Of a stretch of 64,000 bases of DNA, positions 25,326 to 34,447 are shown piece by piece. Below the pieces are notes generated by a model, which searched no databases, was not told where the DNA came from, and worked only from the letters and a program-made list of their open reading frames with translations. Position numbers and translations under genes: made by a program. Numbering within the stretch: position 1 is the first letter of the stretch; each line of letters opens with the position of its first letter. The stretch covers positions 1 through 64,000 of the forward strand of contig NZ_FNEX01000014.1 of the NCBI RefSeq assembly GCF_900100435.1. The letters are read 5' to 3'. The stretch comes from Pedobacter sp. ok626. GTDB lineage: Bacteria > Bacteroidota > Bacteroidia > Sphingobacteriales > Sphingobacteriaceae.

Positions 25326-25333
25326 TAGCAAAA

Positions 25334-25380
25334 GCGGGTATCTCTTAATTTAGTTTATAAGATGCCCGCGTTGTTTTGTT
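25334..25380 (+). terminator. Terminator after ppnP
   Basis: Arms GCGGGtATCT (25334-25343) and AGATgCCCGC (25360-25369) pair with one mismatch and are followed by a T/G-rich run. Confidence 0.6.
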
Positions 25381-25406
25381 ACACACGAACCATTTTACAT
25401 TTGCTT

Positions 25407-25601
25407 CTACATAAGATTTGGGTCTTTTTCTGGCTGACTCTTAGTTTTTGATTTTAGAAATTCATCAGACATTTTTTTCAAGGTGTTTAGTTTCTCCTGG
25501 ACAATGCTGTTTTTCTCTTTTAATGCTGCCGATTTCTTAAAAAGTTCGGTGTAGATCTCCCCATTGAAATTGTGGTTTTGGTTTTCATTGACATTTTTCA
25601 T
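25407..25601 (-). CDS. Small hypothetical coiled-coil protein (64 aa)
   Basis: The protein reads MKNVNENQNHNFNGEIYTEL, then a heptad-like helix with many Lys, Leu and Glu (residues 18-52), and a polar tail ending DPNLM. There is no signal peptide or known domain. The ATG at 25599-25601 is the natural start. It stands alone, with ppnP converging on it and the ECF sigma gene divergent from it. Codon use fits the neighbours, so it is probably real but of unknown function. Confidence 0.5.
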   Translation of the reverse strand: MKNVNENQNHNFNGEIYTELFKKSAALKEKNSIVQEKLNTLKKMSDEFLKSKTKSQPEKDPNLM

Positions 25602-25919
25602 ATTGAGATGGTTTACTAGGGTAGGTGTCTTTAATTGATTGAATTTAAGTGTTTTAATGTTAAGTTTTGATCAGTTTACAGTTAAGTTTTTGATCATATC
25701 GGCGGTGTATGCTGGTAAAGAACGTACAAGCTTTTTTCTTATGATTTAAATAGAATTAGATCTGACTAAAATCATTAAAATCGGGCTATTGTTAAGGTGA
25801 TGTTAATCATTTGTAACGTTATTAAACATTTTGAAAGTAAATTAAACTTTGATAATGCTAATTTGAAAAATAATAATTAACATTGATCAGAGGATTAAAT
25901 GTAAGACGATTTTCAGGAT
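25602..25919. other. 318-base intergenic region before the ECF sigma gene
   Basis: No coding frame is supported. A near-perfect direct repeat is present: GTTAAGTTTTGATCA at 25659-25673 and GTTAAGTTTTTGATCA at 25681-25696, with a period of 22 bases. A weaker third half (TTAAGT) lies at 25645. The 100 bases before the sigma gene are very AT-rich and should contain its promoter, but I see no clean consensus. Confidence 0.5.
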
Positions 25920-26501
25920 ATGACCAGATATAACCAATTTAGTGATTTCGAGCTGATTCTCAGGTTAAAAGAAGATGATGAGTCTGCCTTTACTGAAATC
26001 TATGAGCGCTATAAATGGGTACTCTATAGTCATGCCTACAAGAAACTTAAAAATAGGGAAGAGGCGAAGGATGTAATCCAAGAGCTTTTTGCTGGGCTTT
26101 GGACTAAACGAAATGTGATAAACTTCAACGCTAACTTATCGGGGTATCTGTATACCGCAATGCGGAACAAGATATTAAATATCATTGCACATCAGCAAGT
26201 GGCAGATAAATACATCGATTCACTGGAAGCTTACACTAGCCAAAATAGTTTTTTGACTGACCACCTGATTAGGGAAAAGCAGCTGGCTATGCAGATTGAG
26301 CAGGAAATAGATTCTTTACCACCCAGAATGAAAGCTTTATTTTTGCTGAGCCGGAAAGAATACCTTAGTCATCGTGAAATCGCATGTAAAATGGAAATTT
26401 CTGAGGAAACTGTAAAGCGGCAGATGAAGAATGCATTAAAGACCCTTCGCCTGAAACTAGGCATATTTAGCTTTTTTTTATTTTTTTTATGCTTCATCTA
26501 A
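25920..26501 (+). CDS. ECF sigma factor (FecI-like, Bacteroides expansion type)
   Basis: A protein of 193 residues. Region 2 (about 24-90, YERYKWVLYSHAYKKLKNREEAKDVIQELF) and region 4 (about 125-180, helix-turn-helix SHREIACKMEISEETVKRQM) are clear. A hydrophobic Phe-rich tail (IFSFFLFFLCFI) ends the protein, as in some PUL-linked sigma factors. It would be held by the FecR-like anti-sigma factor encoded next and released by the SusC receptor with STN domain to turn on the locus. Confidence 0.92.
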   Translation: MTRYNQFSDFELILRLKEDDESAFTEIYERYKWVLYSHAYKKLKNREEAKDVIQELFAGLWTKRNVINFNANLSGYLYTAMRNKILNIIAHQQVADKYIDSLEAYTSQNSFLTDHLIREKQLAMQIEQEIDSLPPRMKALFLLSRKEYLSHREIACKMEISEETVKRQMKNALKTLRLKLGIFSFFLFFLCFI

Positions 26502-26564
26502 CCCTTGCGGTTTAGCTTCCTGTCTTAGTCATTAGTAATAGGAATATTGCTTTTGACCAGATAT

Positions 26565-27680
26565 ATGAATAGAGCAGAAATTAAAGATTTATTGGCGAAA
26601 TACAAGGCGAACGCCTGTACTGATGCGGAGCTTGAGATTCTTGAAAGCTGGTACCTGGAGTATGAAAATACCGACCTTCCTGAGTTATCAGACAAAGAAA
26701 AGAAAGCTGATCTTGATGAGATCTGGAAAGGTATGCCTATAGCTCATTCCGGGGCTCGGCGTTTTCGTTGGTCGCATCTTTCTGTGGCAGCAATTGTGCT
26801 CATTGCGCTATCCGTTGGTTTTTTCTTGTATAAAATTAAAGATACGCCGTCTCAGCTGGCGCATACAAAGACCAATGACATTGCCCCTGGGGGAAACAAA
26901 GCAATTCTAGTTTTAGCCGACGGCAAGAGAATTTCTCTGACGGATGCGCCTGATGGTACGGTTACTCATATAGGGGGAATTACAATTGTGAAAAAATCTG
27001 ATGGACGTTTAGTTTATAAGGTTATGAATAGTGGGCAAGAACAAAGAGGTGAATTAAAGTACAATATCATCGAAACTCCTGTTGGGGGACAATTTCAGGT
27101 AGATCTTCCGGATGGGACCAGGGTTTGGCTTAACGCGCTTTCTTCAATCAAATTTCCTGCGAGTTTTGCCGGACAGGCGTTTAGAAAGGTAGCTTTAAAG
27201 GGGGAGGCATATTTCGAAGTAGCAAAGAATAAAAATCAGCCTTTTAGAGTAAGCACAGACAAGCAGGAAGTAGAGGTTGTAGGTACGCATTTTAATATTA
27301 ATGCCTATCCAGATGAACTCGCAGTTAAAACTACTTTATTGGAGGGTAGCGTAAAGGTAAATGGTGAGTTTATCAAGCCGGGGCAGCAATCTGTTGTTAC
27401 ATCAACCGGTTTAAGAATATTTAAAACAGATCTTGAAGCTGCGCTGGCCTGGAAGAACGGACTCTTCATGTTTGATAGTGAAGCGCTTGAAAGCGTGATG
27501 CGAAAAATCTCTAAATGGTACGGTGTAACCGTAAAATATAGCAATGAAGAAGTGAAGACATTGGTGTTCGGGGGGACGGTTTCAAAGTTCGATAATGTTT
27601 CTAAGGTCTTAAAAATGATGGAGCTAACAGGTGACGTACATTTTAAGCTTGAAGGGCCAGTGATAACTGTAATGCCATAA
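26565..27680 (+). CDS. FecR-family anti-sigma factor
   Basis: With the ATG at 26565 the protein has 371 residues. An upstream TTG in frame is less likely. The cytoplasmic part (1-75) precedes a membrane segment (LSVAAIVLIALSVGFFLYKI, about 72-91). The periplasmic FecR domain (about 165-275, GGQFQVDLPDGTRVWLNALSS ... GTHFNINAYPDE) and a C-terminal DUF4974/STN-like domain (ESVMRKISKWYGVTVKYSN) follow. It would relay the receptor's signal to the sigma factor. Confidence 0.93.
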   Translation: MNRAEIKDLLAKYKANACTDAELEILESWYLEYENTDLPELSDKEKKADLDEIWKGMPIAHSGARRFRWSHLSVAAIVLIALSVGFFLYKIKDTPSQLAHTKTNDIAPGGNKAILVLADGKRISLTDAPDGTVTHIGGITIVKKSDGRLVYKVMNSGQEQRGELKYNIIETPVGGQFQVDLPDGTRVWLNALSSIKFPASFAGQAFRKVALKGEAYFEVAKNKNQPFRVSTDKQEVEVVGTHFNINAYPDELAVKTTLLEGSVKVNGEFIKPGQQSVVTSTGLRIFKTDLEAALAWKNGLFMFDSEALESVMRKISKWYGVTVKYSNEEVKTLVFGGTVSKFDNVSKVLKMMELTGDVHFKLEGPVITVMP

Positions 27681-27867
27681 TCATAGATTAATAAACGAGC
27701 AAATTAAACGACATGAAAATTTACAAAGACGATCCTTAGCGGCCTTAGCTAAATTGGATAGCTCAGAAAAAAGAGCCCCGATTCCCGTCGGAGCCCTTAA
27801 ATGTCTGGTAGCTATTCATTTGATATTGTGTGCCAACAACAAAGTTTTTAACCAATCAAACAACCAA

Positions 27868-30800
27868 ATGTATAAAATTTCTACAAGAATTTTAGGCAAG
27901 CCTCCGGGCTGCATAAATAAACTATTGCTTATTATGAAGCTCTGGATTTTACTAATGATTATTGCAATAACGGAGGTCAGTGCAACGGGACTTGCTCAGA
28001 CTGTTACCTTAAAGCAACATAATATTACATTCGATCAGTTTTTTAAAGAGATCAGAAAACAAACTGGTTATAATGTTTTATGGACACTGAAAAAGATCGA
28101 AAATACAAAAACGATTGATGTTGATTTTAACAACACCCCCTTGGCTACGGCGATGAGCCAGAGCCTTATCGGTCAGTCATTAAGTTATGTGATTGAAGAT
28201 AAAACTATCATCATTAAGGATCTTGACAGGTCGGGGCAGCAAAACGTTGCTACTGGAAAAATTACCGGTATCATTAGTGATGAAAATGGACAGCCCCTTG
28301 CTGGAGCGAGTGTGAAGATTATTGAAGCTAAAAAAGTGGCTATGACCGACCAGAATGGGATTTATTCCATAGCGGTTGCTCCTGGTGTGTATACTTTGGA
28401 GGTTTCCTATATTTCATATGCTACACAAAAGGTAAGCAATGTGAAGGTTACGGCCGATAAATCTCAACTGATAAATGTTAAGCTGCAACCAGATCCTAAA
28501 GACCTTAAAGAGGTAATGGTAACTGCCCTGGGTATTAAGCGCGAAGAGAAATCTCTGGGCTATTCTGCACAAAAACTTGATGGTTCAACGGTCTCTGACG
28601 CTCCAGCCAGTAACTGGCTAAATGCGCTTGAAGGTAAAGTTGCGGGCTTAAACATTCAGAAGGCAGATGGACCAATGGGTTCCTCAGATATCATTTTAAG
28701 AGGTGATAAATCTCTGCAATTGGGTAATAGTGGTGCGCTGATCGTAATTGATGGGGTACCGATAAGCAATCAGATTAGTGGAAACGGTGGTGGAGCTTAT
28801 TCTTCTGCAGAACCTTCACTTGATTTCGGTACTGCCGTAAGTGATCTTAGCCCGGATGACATTGCCAGCATTACCGTACTAAAAGGTGCTGGTGCAACGG
28901 CGCTATATGGTTCCAGGGGTGCGAACGGCGCAATTATCGTAACTACCAAATCTGGTGGTGCACGTAAGGGATTGGGCATCACGATAAATTCCAATACCTC
29001 GATAGATCAGGTGAATAATTTCCCGGATTATCAGTATGAATATGGGCAGGGTGCAGGTTCGGATGTAACTTATTACTCTTACGGAACTTCAGAAGATGGA
29101 GGGAGTACATCAGGAACCAGCTCTGGCTGGGGTCCAAAACTCAATACTGGAGTTAAATATTTTCAGTACGATCCAATAACCAAAACACAGAGTAAAGAAA
29201 GATTGCCATGGGTGGCTTATCCTGATAATAGGAAAGGTCTTTTCCGTACCGGTCTTACGACCAATAACGCTATTTCTATTGAAGGTGGTAACAGTACTAC
29301 CACAGCCAGGGTATCTGTAAATAACACCTTTAACAGATACATTCTGGAAAATACATCTTATCAGCGGACCAATGTGAATTTTTCATTAACGCAGAAAATT
29401 AGTCCCAAAATGCAGATCTCTACCAAGATCAACTATTATAATAAATCGTCAGACAACCTGCCAAGTACGGGGTATAGCAATCAAACCGCGTCTTATTTTT
29501 TGATGTTTACCAACGCCAATGTGGATTTGAATTGGTTTAGAGATTACTGGGCCTCAGAAGATGATAAACAAAACAGGCCATTTAGTTCTGTGCCTGATAA
29601 TCCTTACTTTGCTTTGTACGAGGAGTTGAATCCGATGAAGAGAAATGGTGTTTTTGGTAACATTAATTTCAATTATAACATCACAAAAGACCTCACATTT
29701 ACGGCTAAAACGGCTATTGATATGTATGATGATATCAGCTCGAACAGACAGCCGATGAGTGCTCATCATTATACCAACGGATTTTATAAGGAGCAAAATA
29801 TTATCCGTTACGAGCAAAATTCAGATTTTTTATTGAACTATAAAAGAAAGCTCGGTAAAGATTTTAGCATGAGTGCAGCCATTGGGGGAAACCGAATGCA
29901 TTCGATGTACAACAGAACAATTGGCAGTATAAATAAATTACTGATCCCTGGAGTCTACACGCTTACCAATGGGATTGATAGACCTGTGTTGGTTGGCTAT
30001 AAAGAAGAAAAAGCTATTAACAGCGCCTATGGTTTTGTCAATTTATCATACAGGGATTATTTGTTCCTGGAGGTGACGGCGAGGAACGACTGGTCAAGTG
30101 TTTTCTCTGGTGCCTACAATTCTTATTTCTATCCTTCGGCTAACTTAGGTCTTGTGGTGTCCGATATGCTGAAATTGAGCAGTAATACACTTTCCTATCT
30201 GAAAACCAGGTTCTCTTATGCGGAGGTGGGGAATGATACACGACCTTACCGGATAGAGAAATATTATGCTTCGAGCAATTTTCCATCTAGTGTTACGAAT
30301 CCAACAACACTTAATAATTCTAATCTGAAACCTGAAAGAACAAAAAGTTATGAAGCTGGTTTGGAGGCCCGGTTCTTTAAAAACAAGATCGGAATTGACT
30401 TTTCAGCCTACCTGACTAATACCTACGATCAGATCTTAAGTGTGCCTGTAGAGCGGGCTAGTGGCTATTACAACTATGTAATGAATGCGGGTTTGGTGCG
30501 CAATATGGGATTAGAATTGCAGGCCTGGGCTAAGGTGCTCACACGAAAAGATTTCTCCTGGAGAACAACCATAAATGGGGCCATTAACCGTGGAAAGATC
30601 GTATACCTTAAAGATGGTATAGAAAATCTGGAATTGTATGCAATGGGGTCTTCCGGCGTTTCATTAATGGCTATCCCAGGCGGAAGTATAGGTGATATAT
30701 ATGGCCGCGGTTATTTGCGTAACCCAAATGGTGATATAGTTTATTCTAATGGTGTACCACAGCTTACCCCGGATATTGTTTATCAGGGAAGTGCAGTTCC

Positions 30801-31335
30801 TAAGTTTAAAGGAGGTATTGGTAATGAGTTTACTTATAAAAGGTTCAGGTTGAATGTTTTGTTTGACGGAGAATTTGGTCATAAAAAATACTCACTTTCT
30901 AATTCTGTAATGACTACATCGGGTAAGCTGAAAAGCACTATACCGGGCAGGGAGCAAGGGGGGATTCTGGGGACAGGTGTAATTCTAAATGATGACGGTT
31001 CATACCGCCCTAATGATGTAGTGGTTAGTCCTTCTGTGTATTACAATGCGCACTTTGATCGTGTAAATGCAGAAGCGAATATTTTTGATGCAAGTTATAT
31101 CAAATTAAGAGAGGCCCGGTTAGATTATACCATCAAATCCAAATACCTGGAAAAAATGGGCATCAGAAATACCTCTGCCGGCGTATTCGGACGCAATCTA
31201 TTCGTATGGAGTGCCTGGCCAATTTTTGATCCGCAAAGCAGCACCCTTAACGGAGGAGTGATGGTACAAGGAATAGAGGTTGGACAGTTCCCTACCACCC
31301 GGACATTTGGATTCAATTTTAAACTTTCATTTTAA
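27868..31335 (+). CDS. SusC-type TonB receptor with STN signalling domain
   Basis: I take the ATG at 27868 (1155 residues, MYKISTRILGKPPGC). The in-frame TTG 38 codons upstream is unlikely. Domains: signal/anchor (about 20-45), STN (about 50-125, TLKQHNITFDQFFKEIRKQTGYNV), carboxypeptidase-regulatory-like (about 130-205), plug with TALYGSRGANGAIIVTTKSG, and barrel ending FGFNFKLSF. The STN domain points to signalling through the FecR/FecI pair just before it. The 187-base gap after fecR holds an 8-codon ORF (27713-27739) and no clear terminator. SusC proteins import glycans caught by SusD. Confidence 0.93.
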   Translation: MYKISTRILGKPPGCINKLLLIMKLWILLMIIAITEVSATGLAQTVTLKQHNITFDQFFKEIRKQTGYNVLWTLKKIENTKTIDVDFNNTPLATAMSQSLIGQSLSYVIEDKTIIIKDLDRSGQQNVATGKITGIISDENGQPLAGASVKIIEAKKVAMTDQNGIYSIAVAPGVYTLEVSYISYATQKVSNVKVTADKSQLINVKLQPDPKDLKEVMVTALGIKREEKSLGYSAQKLDGSTVSDAPASNWLNALEGKVAGLNIQKADGPMGSSDIILRGDKSLQLGNSGALIVIDGVPISNQISGNGGGAYSSAEPSLDFGTAVSDLSPDDIASITVLKGAGATALYGSRGANGAIIVTTKSGGARKGLGITINSNTSIDQVNNFPDYQYEYGQGAGSDVTYYSYGTSEDGGSTSGTSSGWGPKLNTGVKYFQYDPITKTQSKERLPWVAYPDNRKGLFRTGLTTNNAISIEGGNSTTTARVSVNNTFNRYILENTSYQRTNVNFSLTQKISPKMQISTKINYYNKSSDNLPSTGYSNQTASYFLMFTNANVDLNWFRDYWASEDDKQNRPFSSVPDNPYFALYEELNPMKRNGVFGNINFNYNITKDLTFTAKTAIDMYDDISSNRQPMSAHHYTNGFYKEQNIIRYEQNSDFLLNYKRKLGKDFSMSAAIGGNRMHSMYNRTIGSINKLLIPGVYTLTNGIDRPVLVGYKEEKAINSAYGFVNLSYRDYLFLEVTARNDWSSVFSGAYNSYFYPSANLGLVVSDMLKLSSNTLSYLKTRFSYAEVGNDTRPYRIEKYYASSNFPSSVTNPTTLNNSNLKPERTKSYEAGLEARFFKNKIGIDFSAYLTNTYDQILSVPVERASGYYNYVMNAGLVRNMGLELQAWAKVLTRKDFSWRTTINGAINRGKIVYLKDGIENLELYAMGSSGVSLMAIPGGSIGDIYGRGYLRNPNGDIVYSNGVPQLTPDIVYQGSAVPKFKGGIGNEFTYKRFRLNVLFDGEFGHKKYSLSNSVMTTSGKLKSTIPGREQGGILGTGVILNDDGSYRPNDVVVSPSVYYNAHFDRVNAEANIFDASYIKLREARLDYTIKSKYLEKMGIRNTSAGVFGRNLFVWSAWPIFDPQSSTLNGGVMVQGIEVGQFPTTRTFGFNFKLSF

Positions 31336-31346
31336 CAGTTATACAG

Positions 31347-32789
31347 ATGAAAAAGATACATTACCTGGTTTTAGCTTTTGCCATCATTTCGGCACTAAGT
31401 TGTACAAAGGATTTTGATAATATGAGGAAAGACCCGAACTCTATAAAAGACATTACTCCGGGGACGCTTTTATCACAAACTTTGTATACTGCCACCACAA
31501 CAAATATCGCTGCCGCCAGAAGCATAGGCAATGAGCTGATGCAATATACGGTACAAAAAAGTGAGAATGCCTTTGTACAGCGTTACGATATAAGGGCTAC
31601 TGAAGGCAATAATTTATGGAATAAGCATTATACCATGCTGAATAATGCTCAGGATATGCTTATACGTGCAGAAAAAGAAGGTAACGCCAACTATACGGCT
31701 GTTGCGCTGACCTTAAAAGCATGGATGATGTCGGAGTTGACTGATGTTTTTGGCAATGTTCCTTATTCTGAAGCGCTAAAGGGAGATGAGCTGGAGTTTT
31801 TGCCGAAATACGATAAACAGCAGGATATTTATGAGGATTTGCTGGGTAATCTGGATAAGGCAGCATTACTATTTAATGATAAGGAAAGACTTGATCAAGG
31901 AGGAGATATCCTTTATGGAACGCAGGAGGCTGCTCAGGTTACCTGCTGGAAAAAGTTCTGTAATTCCTTACGCCTGCGTTTATACCTCAGGGTAAGTAAT
32001 CGTCCTGAAATGAATAGTCCGGCAAAGATCAACTCAATTGTCAGCAATCCAGATGTATATCCTATATTCACCGGCGCTTCGGATCAGGCTTATCTTGCAT
32101 TTACCAATACAGAGCCATTTTACAATCCTTATTTCAATTTAACCAATGTAGATTTCGGTGCCAATTACTGCCCAAGTAACTTTATCCTTCAGATGATGCA
32201 GGATTTTGGTGATCCGAGAATCCCAATTTGGTACAATAAGAACGGATTAGAATATGTAAGTACCCAAAGTGGATTCCCTAGCGGAATGGCAGGTACTATT
32301 TTTAGTCTGCCAACTTCTTATATTAATTATACACTGCACGAAAGTCCACGCTTAGGAATGATTATGAGTTACTCAGAGCTCCAGTTTATTTTGGCAGAAG
32401 TGGCATTGAAAGGATGGATACCGGGAGGGAATGCCCAGGCGCAGATTTATTATGAAAATGGCGTTAGAGCCAGTATGACGTTTTGGGTGGCAACTTTACC
32501 GGCAACCTACCTTAGCCAGCCAGGCGTAGCTTTTGACGGAAACCTGTCTACCATTATCAATCAGAAATACCTCTCTCTATTCTATGTTGGACTGGAATCC
32601 TGGTTCGACTACCGTAGGACAGGTTATCCTGCGCTTATTGTGCATCCACAAGCTAGCAATGGTGGTAAAATGCCACGACGTCTGTTATATCCGATAGTTA
32701 CACAGGCTTACAATAAGACGAATTACCTGGAGGCAGTTAGCTGGATAGGTACAGATAACATCAACGTGAAATCGTGGTGGGAACAATAA
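31347..32789 (+). CDS. SusD/RagB-family lipoprotein (SusD_2 type)
   Basis: A lipoprotein of 480 residues (SALSCTKDFD), 11 bases after its SusC partner. Helical repeats contain LTLKAWMMSELTDVFGNVPYSEAL, the segment that in SusD homologues carries the DxxGDVPY-type turn, and ELQFILAEVALKGW near the C-terminal part. The length and wording fit the SusD-like_2 group. It should sit as a lid on the SusC barrel and bind the substrate glycan. Confidence 0.9.
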   Translation: MKKIHYLVLAFAIISALSCTKDFDNMRKDPNSIKDITPGTLLSQTLYTATTTNIAAARSIGNELMQYTVQKSENAFVQRYDIRATEGNNLWNKHYTMLNNAQDMLIRAEKEGNANYTAVALTLKAWMMSELTDVFGNVPYSEALKGDELEFLPKYDKQQDIYEDLLGNLDKAALLFNDKERLDQGGDILYGTQEAAQVTCWKKFCNSLRLRLYLRVSNRPEMNSPAKINSIVSNPDVYPIFTGASDQAYLAFTNTEPFYNPYFNLTNVDFGANYCPSNFILQMMQDFGDPRIPIWYNKNGLEYVSTQSGFPSGMAGTIFSLPTSYINYTLHESPRLGMIMSYSELQFILAEVALKGWIPGGNAQAQIYYENGVRASMTFWVATLPATYLSQPGVAFDGNLSTIINQKYLSLFYVGLESWFDYRRTGYPALIVHPQASNGGKMPRRLLYPIVTQAYNKTNYLEAVSWIGTDNINVKSWWEQ

Positions 32790-32815
32790 TATTATCATTA
32801 TAAAAATATATAGAG

Positions 32816-34438
32816 ATGAAAAAATTAATTTATTCATTTGTGATCATTACTGTTTCAGCTATGATGCTGACAGCCTGCTTCAAGCAAAAGGATACTTTAT
32901 TGGGCACACCAACGGTAAATGTTAGCGTAGCTTCGGTACGTAATCTGTATACGGGTTCGGCTGTACAGCTTACTGAAGAGAATACTGGAGTTTCACGTCT
33001 GGCTGGAACAGTCATTTCCGATGTGGCTGGAGGAAATATTGCAAAGGGACAATTTGTAATGGTACAAACTAAGGATGGCGTAACCGCCGGAATTGTGGTG
33101 ACTTTAAAAGATACGGAAGATGTGCCTTATGTGCCGGGTGATTCATTGGTTATAGAAATCCAGGGAAGTACGATAAACAGGGTTAAAGGAAGTCTACAGT
33201 TGATGGATATACCTAAAACTAAAATTACAAAAGTGGCGCAGGGAAGGTTTGTGAAAACTTTACTGATCACATTGGACGAGCTTGCAAAAAACTTTAATAA
33301 ATACGAGAGTATGTTGGTTAAAATAGCAGGTGCGGATTTAGTTCCAGTTCCGGTAGCCAATGAAACTTATGCTGGAGAGAAAGGGCTTGATGATGGATCT
33401 ACTGATACAGATGTAAAACTTTCGACAGAATCTGGAGCTACTTTTGCAACTACTAAAGTGCCGGTTAATGCCAATTTTACAGGTATAGCCACCTACAATA
33501 ATCCACAGGGTAATACCACAGCCGGAGCTACCATGCAATTACGTATGCGGAGCATTAACGATGTGGAGATTACGAGTGCTCCGTTAAATGCCGATCTGGT
33601 GATTAGTGGATTTATGGCCGATCCAAGAGGAGGAGATGCCCCTGCGGCAGGTACATCCTCTGGTTATTCAAATGGTGTTACGGTAGTGCATAAGGGCTCT
33701 TATGAATACATCCAGCTAATGGCACTGCGTGATATCGATTTTGCAGTAACACCTTATTCAGTAGTTGTAGCCTCTAATGGAACAGTTACCGCAAATGGTT
33801 GGGCTGCCGGCGGAACGCTTACTTTTAAATTTAACCTTACTGCGGGTACTGCAAAGGCGGGTACTTTCCTTTACGTAGGTGGACCGGGTAAAGTATTGGG
33901 TGGATATTGGAACTGTGGGCCTACTACAGACATGAGCAATGGCAACTGGATCAGAATAATTAATGCACCCGCGGCTGCCTATGATGATTTTGGTACAGCT
34001 GCTGCAACCATGGGGAATATGGCGGGGGATGGTAGTAATGTTGCCGATGGGATTGCAATATTTGCAGGAACAACAGTCACTCCAACATCAGTTCCTATAG
34101 ATGCGGTTTTCTACGGTACAAAAATTACCACTGCTTATAATGCAGCCAATAAATGGGGGTACAGGGTTCCTTTGAATGATCATTATAATCCTGTCAATCC
34201 GGAAACCGGGGAGGCTCAGCCATTCTTTGGACAAGGTACTAATTTGTACATGTATAGGCAGCCTGCTGCCGATGTGGGTGATTACTCTAAACTCGGCGGT
34301 GTGGTGAGCAAGAACGCATGGATCATACCGCGAGAAACAACCAGTCTTTCTATTGGTACTTTATCTTGTCCTGAAGCGGCTGCACTTAACCTGCAAAGCA
34401 TCGAATCAGGCTCAGGAGTTACTTACTTTAGAAAATAA
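32816..34438 (+). CDS. DUF5689 surface lipoprotein
   Basis: A lipoprotein of 540 residues (MLTACFKQKDTLLG). The DUF5689 domain covers roughly 25-250 (VASVRNLYTGSAVQLTEENTG, GTVISDVAGGNIAKGQFVMVQ, OB-fold-like strands). The second half (about 255-540), opening ADLVISGFMADPRGGD and containing GGPGKVLGGYWNCGPT, resembles a lamin-tail or similar beta-sandwich domain. Such proteins follow SusCD pairs and probably bind substrate at the surface, but no activity is known to me. Confidence 0.8.
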   Translation: MKKLIYSFVIITVSAMMLTACFKQKDTLLGTPTVNVSVASVRNLYTGSAVQLTEENTGVSRLAGTVISDVAGGNIAKGQFVMVQTKDGVTAGIVVTLKDTEDVPYVPGDSLVIEIQGSTINRVKGSLQLMDIPKTKITKVAQGRFVKTLLITLDELAKNFNKYESMLVKIAGADLVPVPVANETYAGEKGLDDGSTDTDVKLSTESGATFATTKVPVNANFTGIATYNNPQGNTTAGATMQLRMRSINDVEITSAPLNADLVISGFMADPRGGDAPAAGTSSGYSNGVTVVHKGSYEYIQLMALRDIDFAVTPYSVVVASNGTVTANGWAAGGTLTFKFNLTAGTAKAGTFLYVGGPGKVLGGYWNCGPTTDMSNGNWIRIINAPAAAYDDFGTAAATMGNMAGDGSNVADGIAIFAGTTVTPTSVPIDAVFYGTKITTAYNAANKWGYRVPLNDHYNPVNPETGEAQPFFGQGTNLYMYRQPAADVGDYSKLGGVVSKNAWIIPRETTSLSIGTLSCPEAAALNLQSIESGSGVTYFRK

Positions 34439-34447
34439 CCTGTTAAT

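Noticed and set aside
27754..27867. N-terminal extension of the STN-SusC protein from a TTG
   Set aside because: The extension has no signal-peptide logic and the ATG at 27868 gives the usual SusC start.
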